From positions 1 through 64,000 of the forward strand of contig NZ_MSCT01000017.1 of assembly GCF_001921865.1 (NCBI RefSeq): DNA of 64,000 bases, in the 5' to 3' direction. A model generated the notes under the pieces. The model made no database searches. It was not told where the DNA came from and was given only the letters and a program-made list of their open reading frames with translations. The position numbers and the translations under genes were made by a program. Positions 27,183-35,725 of the stretch are shown here, piece by piece. The number at the start of each line of letters is the position of its first letter. The first letter of the stretch is position 1. Origin of the DNA: Pseudomonas chlororaphis (GTDB lineage: Bacteria > Pseudomonadota > Gammaproteobacteria > Pseudomonadales > Pseudomonadaceae).

Positions 27183-28346
27183 ATGAGCTATCCGACCCTG
27201 AACTTTGCCCTCGGCGAAACCATCGACATGCTCCGCGACCAGGTACAGGCCTTCGTCAAGGCCGAGCTGGCGCCCCGGGCGGCACAGATCGACGTCGACA
27301 ACCTGTTCCCCGCCGACATGTGGCGCAAATTCGGCGACATGGGCCTCTTGGGCATCACCGTGCCGGAAGAATACGGCGGCGCCGGCCTGGGTTACCTGGC
27401 CCACGTGGTGGCCATGGAAGAAATCAGCCGCGGCTCGGCTTCGGTCGCCCTCTCCTACGGCGCCCACTCCAACCTCTGCGTCAACCAGATCAACCGCAAC
27501 GGCAACCACGAACAGAAGAGCAAGTACCTGCCCAAGCTGATCAGCGGCGAACATATCGGCGCCCTGGCCATGAGCGAACCCAACGCCGGCTCCGATGTGG
27601 TCTCGATGAAACTGCGCGCCGACAAACGTGGCGACCGCTACGTGCTCAACGGCAGCAAGACCTGGATCACCAACGGCCCGGACGCCAACACCTACGTGAT
27701 CTACGCCAAGACCGACCTGGAAAAGGGCCCCCACGGCATCACCGCGTTCATCGTCGAGCGCGACTGGAAAGGCTTCAGCCGCAGCAACAAGTTCGACAAG
27801 CTGGGCATGCGCGGCTCCAACACCTGCGAGCTGTTCTTCGATGACGTGGAGGTGCCGGAAGAAAACATCCTTGGCATGCTCAACGGCGGCGTGAAAGTCC
27901 TGATGAGCGGCCTGGACTACGAGCGCGTGGTGCTCTCCGGCGGCCCGACCGGGATCATGCAGGCTTGCATGGACTTGGTGGTGCCCTATATCCACGACCG
28001 CAAGCAATTCGGCCAGAGCATCGGCGAATTCCAGCTGATCCAGGGCAAGATCGCCGACATGTACACCCAGCTCAACGCCAGCCGCGCCTACCTGTATGCC
28101 GTGGCCCAGGCCTGCGAGCGCGGCGAAACCACCCGCAAGGACGCCGCCGGGGTGATCCTCTACAGCGCCGAACGCGCCACCCAGATGGCCCTGGACGCGA
28201 TCCAGATTCTCGGCGGCAACGGCTACATCAACGAATTCCCCGCCGGCCGCCTGCTGCGTGACGCCAAGCTGTACGAGATCGGCGCCGGCACCAGCGAAAT
28301 CCGCCGCATGCTGATCGGCCGCGAACTGTTCAACGAAACGAAGTAG
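27183..28346 (+). CDS. liuA: Isovaleryl-CoA dehydrogenase
   Basis: Oxidises isovaleryl-CoA to 3-methylcrotonyl-CoA, third step of leucine breakdown. 387 residues, complete acyl-CoA dehydrogenase. Visible: EYGGAGLGYLAHVVAMEEIS, LAMSEPNAGSDVVSMKLRAD, the flavin loop WITNGPDANTYVIYAKTD, GLDYERVVLSGGPTGIMQ and the closing YEIGAGTSEIRRMLIGREL. The catalytic Glu of the isovaleryl enzyme (GLDYERV context) is present. It heads liuABCD and has LiuR palindromes and a CA motif upstream. Confidence 0.95.
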   Translation: MSYPTLNFALGETIDMLRDQVQAFVKAELAPRAAQIDVDNLFPADMWRKFGDMGLLGITVPEEYGGAGLGYLAHVVAMEEISRGSASVALSYGAHSNLCVNQINRNGNHEQKSKYLPKLISGEHIGALAMSEPNAGSDVVSMKLRADKRGDRYVLNGSKTWITNGPDANTYVIYAKTDLEKGPHGITAFIVERDWKGFSRSNKFDKLGMRGSNTCELFFDDVEVPEENILGMLNGGVKVLMSGLDYERVVLSGGPTGIMQACMDLVVPYIHDRKQFGQSIGEFQLIQGKIADMYTQLNASRAYLYAVAQACERGETTRKDAAGVILYSAERATQMALDAIQILGGNGYINEFPAGRLLRDAKLYEIGAGTSEIRRMLIGRELFNETK

Positions 28347-28410
28347 GAGCAACTGCACGTTGCGAGCTACAAGCGGCAAGCCATAACTGCCGTAACGCCG
28401 ATTGACTCTT

Positions 28411-28439
28411 GCAGCTTGAAGCATGTCGCTTCGAGCTGC
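28411..28439. repeat. Hairpin between liuA and liuB
   Basis: GCAGCTTGAAGC / GCTTCGAGCTGC, twelve base pairs with one G-T pair around loop ATGTC. It ends four bases before the liuB ribosome site. It resembles a GC-poor pseudomonad intergenic repeat rather than the common REP. Confidence 0.6.
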
Positions 28440-28452
28440 GCTGGGAGCCCCA

Positions 28453-30057
28453 ATGATTCTGAAGTCTCAGCTCAACCCAAAATCACCAGAGTTCGCGCAG
28501 AACGCGGCCGCCATGGCGGCCCAGGTCGACGCCCTGCACACCCTGCTCGCCCAGGTCCAGCAAGGCGGTGGCGCCAAGGCCCAGGAACGGCACACCTCAC
28601 GCGGCAAGCTGCTGCCCCGCGAACGCATCAACCGCCTGCTCGACCCGGGCTCGCCCTTCCTCGAAATCAGCCAGCTGGCGGCCTATCAGGTGTATGGCGA
28701 AGACGTGCCGGCCGCCGGGGTGATTGCCGGCATCGGCCGGGTGGAGGGCGTCGAATGCATGATCGTGGCCAACGACGCCACGGTGAAAGGCGGTTCCTAC
28801 TACCCGCTAACGGTGAAAAAACACCTGCGCGCCCAGACCATCGCCCAGCAGAACCGTCTGCCCTGCATCTACCTGGTGGACTCCGGCGGCGCCAACCTGC
28901 CGCGCCAGGACGAAGTGTTCCCCGACCGCGAACACTTCGGGCGGATCTTCTTCAACCAGGCCAACTTGAGCGCCCAGGGCATCCCGCAGATCGCCGTGGT
29001 CATGGGTTCCTGCACCGCCGGCGGCGCCTATGTGCCGGCCATGGCCGACGAAGCGATCATGGTCCGCGAGCAAGCCACCATCTTCCTTGCCGGCCCGCCG
29101 CTGGTGAAGGCCGCCACCGGCGAAGTGGTCAGCGCCGAAGACCTCGGTGGCGCCGATGTGCACTGCAAGATTTCCGGCGTCGCCGACCATTATGCCGACA
29201 GCGACGAACATGCCCTGGCCCTGGCCCGGCGCAGCGTGGCCAACCTCAACTGGCGCAAACAGGGCGAGCTGCAGCAACGCGCCCCCATCGCTCCGCTGTA
29301 TGCCAGCGACGAGCTGTACGGGGTGATTCCGGCGGACGCCAAGCAACCTTTCGACGTGCGCGAAGTCATCGCGCGGCTGGTGGACGGTTCGGTCTTCGAT
29401 GAGTTCAAGGCCCTGTTCGGCACCACCCTGGTGTGCGGCTTCGCCCACCTGCACGGCTACCCGATCGCCATCCTCGCCAACAACGGCATCCTCTTCGCCG
29501 AGGCCGCGCAGAAAGGCGCGCACTTCATCGAACTGGCCTGCCAGCGCGGCATTCCGCTGCTGTTCCTGCAGAACATCACCGGCTTTATGGTCGGGCAGAA
29601 ATACGAAGCCGGCGGCATCGCCAAGCACGGCGCCAAACTGGTGACTGCCGTGGCCTGCGCCAAGGTGCCGAAGTTCACGGTGATCATCGGCGGCAGCTTC
29701 GGCGCCGGTAACTACGGCATGTGCGGGCGCGCCTACGACCCGCGTTTCCTGTGGATGTGGCCCAACGCGCGGATTGGCGTGATGGGCGCCGAACAGGCCG
29801 CCGGGGTGCTGGTGCAGGTCAAGCGCGAGCAGGCCGAACGCGGCGGACAGGCGTTCAGCGCCGCCCAGGAAGCCGAGATCAAGCAGCCGATCCTCGATCA
29901 GTACGAGCACCAGGGCCATCCGTATTACTCCAGCGCCCGGCTGTGGGACGACGGCGTCATCGACCCGGCGCAGACCCGCGACGTGCTGGCGCTGGCCTTG
30001 TCCGCGTCCCTCAACGCCCCTATCGAACCGAGCCGCTTCGGCGTGTTCCGCATGTAA
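28453..30057 (+). CDS. liuB: Methylcrotonyl-CoA carboxylase, carboxyltransferase (beta) subunit
   Basis: Transfers the biotin-bound carboxyl group to 3-methylcrotonyl-CoA. 534 residues. The carboxyltransferase N domain shows YYPLTVKKHLRAQTIAQQ and VDSGGANLPRQDEVFPDR, and the C domain shows LFLQNITGFMVGQKYEAGGI and VIIGGSFGAGNYGMCGRAYD, all typical of MCC rather than propionyl-CoA carboxylase. The start at 28453 has GGGAG seven bases upstream; ten more in-frame codons upstream run into the repeat hairpin and are unlikely. Confidence 0.95.
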   Translation: MILKSQLNPKSPEFAQNAAAMAAQVDALHTLLAQVQQGGGAKAQERHTSRGKLLPRERINRLLDPGSPFLEISQLAAYQVYGEDVPAAGVIAGIGRVEGVECMIVANDATVKGGSYYPLTVKKHLRAQTIAQQNRLPCIYLVDSGGANLPRQDEVFPDREHFGRIFFNQANLSAQGIPQIAVVMGSCTAGGAYVPAMADEAIMVREQATIFLAGPPLVKAATGEVVSAEDLGGADVHCKISGVADHYADSDEHALALARRSVANLNWRKQGELQQRAPIAPLYASDELYGVIPADAKQPFDVREVIARLVDGSVFDEFKALFGTTLVCGFAHLHGYPIAILANNGILFAEAAQKGAHFIELACQRGIPLLFLQNITGFMVGQKYEAGGIAKHGAKLVTAVACAKVPKFTVIIGGSFGAGNYGMCGRAYDPRFLWMWPNARIGVMGAEQAAGVLVQVKREQAERGGQAFSAAQEAEIKQPILDQYEHQGHPYYSSARLWDDGVIDPAQTRDVLALALSASLNAPIEPSRFGVFRM

Positions 30058-30074
30058 TCCTGCGCGAGACTGAC

Positions 30075-30890
30075 ATGAACGACTTCAACACCCTGGAACT
30101 GCTGAAGGACCCTCGTGGTTTCGCCACCCTGTGGCTCAGCCGCGAGGACAAGAACAACGCCTTCAACGCCGAAATGATCCGCGAACTGATCCTTGCCCTG
30201 GACCAGGTGCAAAGCGACCCGGGCCTGCGTTTCTTGCTGGTGCGCGGCCGCGGCCGGCACTTCAGCGCCGGCGCCGACCTGGCCTGGATGCAGCAATCGG
30301 CGGAGCTGGACTACAACACCAACCTCGATGACGCCCGCGAGCTGGCCGAACTGATGTACAACCTGGCCAAGCTGAAGGTCCCGACCCTAGCCGTGGTGCA
30401 AGGCGCGGCCTTCGGCGGCGCCCTGGGCCTGATCGGTTGCTGCGACATGGCCATCGGCGCCGACGACGCGCAGTTCTGCCTGTCGGAAGTGCGCATCGGC
30501 CTGGCCCCGGCGGTGATCAGCCCGTTCGTGGTACAGGCCATCGGCGAGCGCGCGGCGCGGCGCTATGCCCTGACCGCCGAGCGTTTCAGCGGCCAGCAGG
30601 CCCGGGAAATCGGCCTGCTCTCGGAAAGCTACCCGGCGGCCGAACTGGAGCAGAACGTTGCGTTGTGGATCGACAACCTGCTGCTCAATAGCCCGCACGC
30701 CATGCGCGCCAGCAAGGACCTGCTGCGCGAAGTCGGCAACGGCGCCCTGACCCCGGCCCTGCGCCGCTACTGCGAAAACGCCATTGCCCGCATCCGCGTC
30801 AGCCCCGAAGGCCAGGAAGGCTTGCGCGCCTTCCTGGAGAAACGTCCGCCGAGCTGGCAGTCCGCCCCGACCACCAAGGAGTCGCGTTGA
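30075..30890 (+). CDS. liuC: Methylglutaconyl-CoA hydratase
   Basis: Hydrates 3-methylglutaconyl-CoA to 3-hydroxy-3-methylglutaryl-CoA. 271 residues of the enoyl-CoA hydratase (crotonase) fold: RGRGRHFSAGADLAWMQQ forms the first oxyanion region and AAFGGALGLIGCCDMAI the second, with the acyl-CoA binding LSEVRIGLAPAVISPFV. The ATG at 30075 matches family N-termini; a much longer reading frame upstream overlaps liuB and is rejected. The ribosome site is weak. Its stop touches the liuD start. Confidence 0.93.
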   Translation: MNDFNTLELLKDPRGFATLWLSREDKNNAFNAEMIRELILALDQVQSDPGLRFLLVRGRGRHFSAGADLAWMQQSAELDYNTNLDDARELAELMYNLAKLKVPTLAVVQGAAFGGALGLIGCCDMAIGADDAQFCLSEVRIGLAPAVISPFVVQAIGERAARRYALTAERFSGQQAREIGLLSESYPAAELEQNVALWIDNLLLNSPHAMRASKDLLREVGNGALTPALRRYCENAIARIRVSPEGQEGLRAFLEKRPPSWQSAPTTKESR

Positions 30891-32836
30891 TGAGCGCCCC
30901 TGTCCTGACCACTCTGCTGGTGGCCAACCGCGGCGAGATCGCCTGCCGCGTGATGCGTACCGCCAAGGCCCTGGGCCTGACCACCGTGGCCGTGCACAGC
31001 GCCACCGACCGTGACGCCCGCCACAGCCGCGAAGCCGACCTGCGAGTCGACCTGGGCGGCAGCAAGGCCGCCGACAGCTACCTGCAGATCGACAAACTGA
31101 TCGCCGCCGCCAAGGCCAGCGGCGCCCAGGCGATCCACCCGGGCTACGGCTTTCTCTCGGAAAACGCCGGCTTCGCCCGCGCCATCGAAGCCGCCGGCCT
31201 GATCTTCCTTGGCCCGCCCGCCTCGGCCATCGACGCCATGGGCAGCAAGTCGGCGGCCAAGGCCCTGATGGAAACCGCCGGCGTGCCGCTGGTCCCGGGT
31301 TACCACGGCGAAGCCCAGGACCTGGAAACCTTCCGCGTCGCCGCCGAACGCATCGGTTACCCGGTACTGCTCAAGGCCACCGCCGGCGGCGGCGGCAAGG
31401 GCATGAAAGTAGTGGAAGACGTCAGCCAGTTGGGCGAAGCCCTGGCCTCGGCCCAGCGCGAAGCGCAGTCGTCCTTCGGCGACTCGCGGATGCTGGTGGA
31501 AAAGTACGTGCTCAAGCCGCGCCACGTGGAGATCCAGGTCTTCGCCGACCAGCACGGCAACTGCCTGTACCTCAACGAACGCGACTGCTCGATCCAGCGC
31601 CGCCACCAGAAAGTCGTCGAGGAAGCCCCAGCCCCCGGCCTGAGCGTCGAGCAGCGCCGGGCCATGGGCGAAGCCGCGGTACGCGCGGCCCAGGCCATCG
31701 GTTACGTCGGCGCCGGCACCGTGGAATTCCTCCTGGATTCGCGCGGCGAATTCTTCTTCATGGAAATGAACACCCGCCTGCAAGTGGAGCATCCGGTCAC
31801 CGAAGCCATTACCGGGCTGGACCTGGTGGCCTGGCAGATCCGCGTGGCCCAGGGCGAAGCGCTGCCGATCAGCCAGGAACAAGTGCCGCTGCTCGGCCAT
31901 GCGATCGAGGTGCGGCTGTACGCCGAAGACCCGGGCAATGACTTTCTCCCGGCCACCGGGCGCCTGAACCTGTATCGCGAGTCGGCGGCGGGCCCTGGCC
32001 GGCGGGTCGACAGCGGCGTCGAGGAAGGCGACAGCGTGTCGCCGTTCTACGACCCGATGCTCGGCAAGCTGATTGCCTGGGGCGAAAACCGCGAGCAGGC
32101 CCGTTTGCGCCTGCTGGGCATGCTCGACGAGTTCGCCATCGGCGGGCTGAAGACCAACCTGGCGTTCCTGCGGCGCATCGTCGCCCACCCGGCCTTCGCC
32201 GCCGCCGAGCTGGATACCGGGTTTATCCCGCGCTATCAAGACCAGTTGCTGCCGCCGGCGACCACCCTGGACGACGAGTTCTGGCAGGCCGCCGCCCAAG
32301 CGTTCGCCCAAAGCCAGCCTGCACAGGCGCGCGCCGATGACCGCCATTCGCCCTGGGCCAAGGCCAGCGGACTGCGCATCGGCCTGCCGCGGGAAACCGC
32401 GCTGCACCTGGAATGCGAAGGACAGGACCGGGCGATCACGCTGAAGGCCAGCGAGTCGGCCATCGTCCTGCGCGGCGAACAACTGTCGATCGACCATAAA
32501 GGGTTGCGCCAGCAGCACCGGGCGATTCGCCAGGGCGACAGCCTGTACCTGCAGTGGCAGGGCGAAATGCGCTGCGTCACGGTCTACAACCCGATCGCCG
32601 CGGTAGAGGCCAGCCACAGCCATCAAGGCGGCCTGACCGCGCCCATGAACGGCAGCATCGTGCGGGTCCTGGTGCAAGCCGGGCAAAGCGTCGAGGCCGG
32701 GGCACAACTGGTGGTACTGGAGGCGATGAAGATGGAACACAGCATCCGCGCACCGCAAACGGGGGTGGTCAAGGCGCTGTATTGCCAGGAAGGCGAAATG
32801 GTCAGTGAGGGAAGTGCCCTGGTAGAGCTGGAATAA
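30890..32836 (+). CDS. liuD: Methylcrotonyl-CoA carboxylase, biotin-carboxylase (alpha) subunit
   Basis: Carries out ATP-dependent carboxylation of biotin for LiuB. 648 residues. The biotin carboxylase part begins LLVANRGEIACRVMRTA and includes the Gly-rich ATP loop KATAGGGGKGMKVVED and EMNTRLQVEHPVTEAITG. The C-terminal biotinyl domain has the attachment lysine in EAMKMEH about 38 residues from the end. The ATG overlaps the liuC stop (TGATG) and AAGGAG is nine bases upstream. A TTG one codon earlier is in frame but less likely. Confidence 0.95.
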   Translation: MSAPVLTTLLVANRGEIACRVMRTAKALGLTTVAVHSATDRDARHSREADLRVDLGGSKAADSYLQIDKLIAAAKASGAQAIHPGYGFLSENAGFARAIEAAGLIFLGPPASAIDAMGSKSAAKALMETAGVPLVPGYHGEAQDLETFRVAAERIGYPVLLKATAGGGGKGMKVVEDVSQLGEALASAQREAQSSFGDSRMLVEKYVLKPRHVEIQVFADQHGNCLYLNERDCSIQRRHQKVVEEAPAPGLSVEQRRAMGEAAVRAAQAIGYVGAGTVEFLLDSRGEFFFMEMNTRLQVEHPVTEAITGLDLVAWQIRVAQGEALPISQEQVPLLGHAIEVRLYAEDPGNDFLPATGRLNLYRESAAGPGRRVDSGVEEGDSVSPFYDPMLGKLIAWGENREQARLRLLGMLDEFAIGGLKTNLAFLRRIVAHPAFAAAELDTGFIPRYQDQLLPPATTLDDEFWQAAAQAFAQSQPAQARADDRHSPWAKASGLRIGLPRETALHLECEGQDRAITLKASESAIVLRGEQLSIDHKGLRQQHRAIRQGDSLYLQWQGEMRCVTVYNPIAAVEASHSHQGGLTAPMNGSIVRVLVQAGQSVEAGAQLVVLEAMKMEHSIRAPQTGVVKALYCQEGEMVSEGSALVELE

Positions 32837-32851
32837 GCTCTTGAGGGAAAA

Positions 32852-32887
32852 GATCGCTCCCGCGGCATTCCGGGAGCGATCGTATTT
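32852..32887. terminator. Bidirectional terminator after liuD
   Basis: GATCGCTCCCG / CGGGAGCGATC hairpin followed by GTATTTTT on the plus strand and preceded by GGGAAAA, so it can also end the convergent regulator gene. Confidence 0.85.
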
Positions 32888-32892
32888 TTACG

Positions 32893-33558
32893 TCAGAATT
32901 TAGCGGTAGCCTGCACCACTACACCAATAATCCGACACTCATCGCTGTAAAGAGCCTTCGGGTAAGTCGGATTGAGCGGCATCAGATAACGCTGCCCGCC
33001 CTCCTCCACCAGCTTGCGGAAAATCGCTTCGGTACTGCCCGGGCATTGCACGATCACCAGCTTGCCAGGCACCGCCTCCACCGCCGGATCGACCAGGATC
33101 AACATGTCCTGGGCGATGCTCAGACCGCTCGGGGCAAGCATCGCGTCGCCCACCACGACCAGCCAGAACGCCGAGCCTTCGGCCTGGTAGTCGGACAGTT
33201 CGTAGCGCTGACCGGCGTAGCCTGCGCCACCGGCCTCGCGAACCTCGCCAACGCCCCGCCAGTCGCTGACCGGGTAGCGGAAGTACGGGTTGTATTTCTG
33301 CACCGCCGAGGGCCCTTCCAGCAGCAGTTGGCCCTCGTCATCCACCTGGGGCTTCTCGCGGATCACCAGCGCCACCTCGAGGAAACCCAGGCCGATTTCT
33401 TCCAGCACGCGGTTCATGTCTTCGAGCTTTGGCTGGCGCCGTTTGCTCAGCCAGTGGCCGATGCCGCCCTGGGACATGCCCAGGCGTTCCGCGAGCCTTT
33501 CTTGTGTGACCTTGCGGTCCTTCATGTTGGATTTAACCAACTCGATCCATTTGTCCAT
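32893..33558 (-). CDS. XRE/S24 LexA-like regulator lacking the catalytic serine
   Basis: 221 residues. The N-terminal XRE helix-turn-helix is VTQERLAERLGMSQGGIGHW. The C-terminal half has the LexA/UmuD S24 fold, but where active members have G-D-S-M this protein reads VVVGDAMLAPSG, with Ala at 139. The partner lysine (FRKLV, about 182) and an Ala-Gly pair at 109-110 remain. It should therefore fold and dimerise but not self-cleave in response to RecA. The ATG at 33558 has no clear Shine-Dalgarno. An operator lies 10 bases upstream and a matching one nearer the divergent gene. Confidence 0.85.
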   Translation of the reverse strand: MDKWIELVKSNMKDRKVTQERLAERLGMSQGGIGHWLSKRRQPKLEDMNRVLEEIGLGFLEVALVIREKPQVDDEGQLLLEGPSAVQKYNPYFRYPVSDWRGVGEVREAGGAGYAGQRYELSDYQAEGSAFWLVVVGDAMLAPSGLSIAQDMLILVDPAVEAVPGKLVIVQCPGSTEAIFRKLVEEGGQRYLMPLNPTYPKALYSDECRIIGVVVQATAKF

Positions 33559-33567
33559 GGGCGGAAC

Positions 33568-33641
33568 AATACGTTGTGTATTCCGCCCCTCAACACACAA
33601 CTTGTAGTATTTGAAACCTAGTCACAAATACATTAAGTATT
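33568..33641. promoter_or_regulatory. Paired operators AATAC-N5-GTATT between the S24 regulator and the DUF6124-like gene
   Basis: AATACGTTGTGTATT at 33568-33582 and AATACATTAAGTATT at 33627-33641 share both arms and spacer length. Centres are 59 bases apart. The first overlaps a larger inverted repeat GGCGGAA / TTCCGCC and lies just before the regulator start. They are probably bound by the regulator itself. Confidence 0.7.
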
Positions 33642-33688
33642 ACCATTCTTCAGACCCTCTCATTCCACGTCAAAGGATGGAACCGCCC

Positions 33689-34030
33689 ATGAACAGCATC
33701 AGCAAAGACGCCCCGGAACTGGAAACCGACCTCGACTTCGGCGCCCTCAAGGACAGCGAAGCCGCCCGCCGGGCCATGGACTATTACTTGAAACCGGTTG
33801 TTTCAGAATCGGCCCTCGACGAGAAATTCTTCGAGATCAAACACAACATCAGCGGCGAGGAAGCGATGATCCATGCCTCCGACCTGCTGCGCTGCGCCGC
33901 GGCCAGCGCCTACGAGGCGGCCGACCACCTGCGCGGGACCCGTCGCGACCTGGCGTTTTCCGTGGTGCACATGATCGACATGGCCAAGGCGTTGGTAGAC
34001 CGGTCGCTGGACAGCCACCGTCAGGAATGA
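33689..34030 (+). CDS. DUF6124 (formerly DUF3077)-like small protein
   Basis: 113 residues, acidic N-terminus (SKDAPELETDLDFGALKDSE) followed by a helical region with ASDLLRCAAASAYEAADHL. It resembles a Pseudomonas-restricted family of unknown function often found in multiple paralogues. The start at 33689 has AAAGGATGGA upstream; an earlier in-frame ATG at 33611 lies inside the operator region. It is divergent from the S24 regulator and shares its operators. Confidence 0.7.
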   Translation: MNSISKDAPELETDLDFGALKDSEAARRAMDYYLKPVVSESALDEKFFEIKHNISGEEAMIHASDLLRCAAASAYEAADHLRGTRRDLAFSVVHMIDMAKALVDRSLDSHRQE

Positions 34031-34123
34031 GCAATAGCAGGACTCGCCCACGGCTCAACCGCCCGCTGAACAAGCCATGGGACGCGAGAAAGGAAATTTT
34101 TTCTATTGGGCGAAGAAAAACAT

Positions 34124-34152
34124 TTGACTTGCAAATGATAATGATTATTATT
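34124..34152 (+). promoter_or_regulatory. prrF promoter with overlapping Fur box
   Basis: TTGACT (-35, 34124-34129) and TATTAT (-10, about 34146-34151) flank a 16-base spacer. AATGATAATGATTATTATT at 34134-34152 overlaps it and matches the NATA-rich Fur box. Confidence 0.88.
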
Positions 34153-34158
34153 GCAAGC

Positions 34159-34272
34159 AACTGGTCGCGAGATCAGTTGATAACCCAAGAGACCTTAGGT
34201 CGGACTCTTGGATTATCTCCTCATCAGGCTAATCACGGTTTTTGACCCGGCTTTTTGCCGGGTCTTTTTTTT
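34159..34272 (+). ncRNA. prrF: PrrF-type iron-responsive small RNA
   Basis: Fur-repressed sRNA that, under iron starvation, pairs with mRNAs of non-essential iron proteins through Hfq. The transcript would start near 34159. It contains AACTGGTCGCGAGATCAG and the segment GGATTATCTCCTCATCAGGC, which I recognise as the conserved PrrF core, followed by TAATCACGGTTTTTGACCCG. A terminator ends it. Only one copy is in the window, so PrrF1 or PrrF2 cannot be decided. Confidence 0.92.
34244..34272 (+). terminator. Terminator of prrF
   Basis: GACCCGGC / GCCGGGTC stem with TTTTT loop, then eight T. Confidence 0.93.
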
Positions 34273-34402
34273 CTGCCAGTTTTTCTGGCTTGGCTTCAGG
34301 CTAATGAAGACTGGGTACCGCTGAAATTGGCGGCGATGATAGCAAAAGAATGCCTCATTGCAAGCCGACGCCCACTGCAACGGCTCGCAAAATAAAAAAA
34401 CA

Positions 34403-34422
34403 GCGCTTGAGAATCAATCGCA
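34403..34422 (-). promoter_or_regulatory. Second, weaker Fur-like sequence
   Basis: On the minus strand TGCGATTGATTCTCAAGCGC resembles the Fur boxes found before siderophore receptor genes. No iron gene follows. The 262 bases after prrF hold nothing else recognisable except A-rich sequence. Confidence 0.35.
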
Positions 34423-34534
34423 TAGCTTCTAAGCTGCTTTCGCGTCACGGACGACGCCCCCCTCCCGCTGAAATTGCGCCCCTGTCATTCCCCACCTTGC
34501 TACAGTAACGGCCATAAAAATCCTGATCAGGAAG

Positions 34535-35686
34535 ATGACCGTGGCCCAAAGTTCGTTTCAAATCTCTGCCAATTTCGACAGCGGCAACATCGAAGTACTG
34601 GACTCCAGCAACCCGTCCCAGGTCTTGCTGGCCATCAAGCCCGACACCCGCAGCGCACATTTCCAGTGGTTTCATTTCAAGGCCAGCGGCCTGCATGTCG
34701 GCCAGGAACACTGGTTCCGCCTGAGCAACGCGAGCAAATCCTCCTACAACAAGGCTTGGACCGGTTATCAGGCAGTCGCCTCCTACGACCACGTCAACTG
34801 GTTTCGCGTGCCGACGATTTTCGAAGGCGACTCCCTGCGTTTCTGCCTCGAAGCCACCCAGACCCACGCCTGGTTCGCCTACTTCGAACCCTATAGCCGC
34901 GGCCGGCATGACTGGCTGATCGAGCAGGCGCTGAACAAGGCCGGCACCGAGCTGCTGGCCACCGGCAAAAGCGTCGAGGGTCGCGACATCCAGCTGCTGC
35001 GCAAAGGCAACGGCGGCGAAGGCCAGCGCAAGGTCTGGATCATCGCCCAGCAGCACCCCGGCGAACACATGGCCGAATGGTTCATGGAAGGCGTGATCGA
35101 ACGCCTGCAGCAGCGCGACGACGCCGAGCTGAACCGGCTGCTGGCCAGCGCCGACCTGTACCTGGTACCGAACATGAACCCCGACGGCGCCTTCCACGGC
35201 CACCTGCGCACCAACGCCATGGGCCAGGACCTGAACCGCGCCTGGCAAAGCGCCAGCCAGGAACTCAGCCCGGAAGTGCTGTTCGTCCAGCAGCAGATGG
35301 AAACGTACGGCGTCGACCTGTTCCTCGACGTGCACGGCGACGAGGAAATCCCCCATGTATTCACCGCCGGCTGTGAAGGCAACCCCGGTTACACGCCGCG
35401 GCTGGCCCAGCTCGAGGAGCATTTTCGCAGCCACCTGAAACACCAGACCCGGGACTTCCAGACCACCCACGGCTACACCAGGGACAAACCCGGCGAAGCC
35501 AACATGACCCTGGCCTGCAACAGCGTCGGCGAGAAGTTCGATTGCCTGTCGCTGACCCTGGAGATGCCGTTCAAGGACCACGACGACAACCCCAACCCGC
35601 TCACCGGCTGGTCCGGCAAACGCTCGATGCAATTGGGCAAGGACGTGCTCAGCACCGTGGCCGACATGGTCGGCGTCCTGCGCTGA
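34535..35686 (+). CDS. M14 zinc carboxypeptidase, cytosolic type
   Basis: 383 residues. The zinc site is H174-x-x-E177 in QQHPGEHMAEW and H267 in FLDVHGDEE; substrate-binding NMNPDG and DLNRAW lie between, and E343 in LTLEMPFKD is the catalytic base. An N-terminal beta domain of about 125 residues precedes the catalytic domain, as in bacterial relatives of cytosolic (Nna1-like) carboxypeptidases. No signal peptide. AGGAAG directly abuts the ATG but is six bases from a GTG at 34541, so the real start may be that GTG. Confidence 0.9.
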   Translation: MTVAQSSFQISANFDSGNIEVLDSSNPSQVLLAIKPDTRSAHFQWFHFKASGLHVGQEHWFRLSNASKSSYNKAWTGYQAVASYDHVNWFRVPTIFEGDSLRFCLEATQTHAWFAYFEPYSRGRHDWLIEQALNKAGTELLATGKSVEGRDIQLLRKGNGGEGQRKVWIIAQQHPGEHMAEWFMEGVIERLQQRDDAELNRLLASADLYLVPNMNPDGAFHGHLRTNAMGQDLNRAWQSASQELSPEVLFVQQQMETYGVDLFLDVHGDEEIPHVFTAGCEGNPGYTPRLAQLEEHFRSHLKHQTRDFQTTHGYTRDKPGEANMTLACNSVGEKFDCLSLTLEMPFKDHDDNPNPLTGWSGKRSMQLGKDVLSTVADMVGVLR

Positions 35687-35725
35687 ACCTGCTGCGCTGG
35701 CTGCGGATCGGCCCGCAGCCAGCCA

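Noticed and set aside
29721..30074. Extended N-terminus of liuC overlapping liuB
   Set aside because: The extra 118 codons are a shadow of liuB; the hydratase fold begins at 30075.
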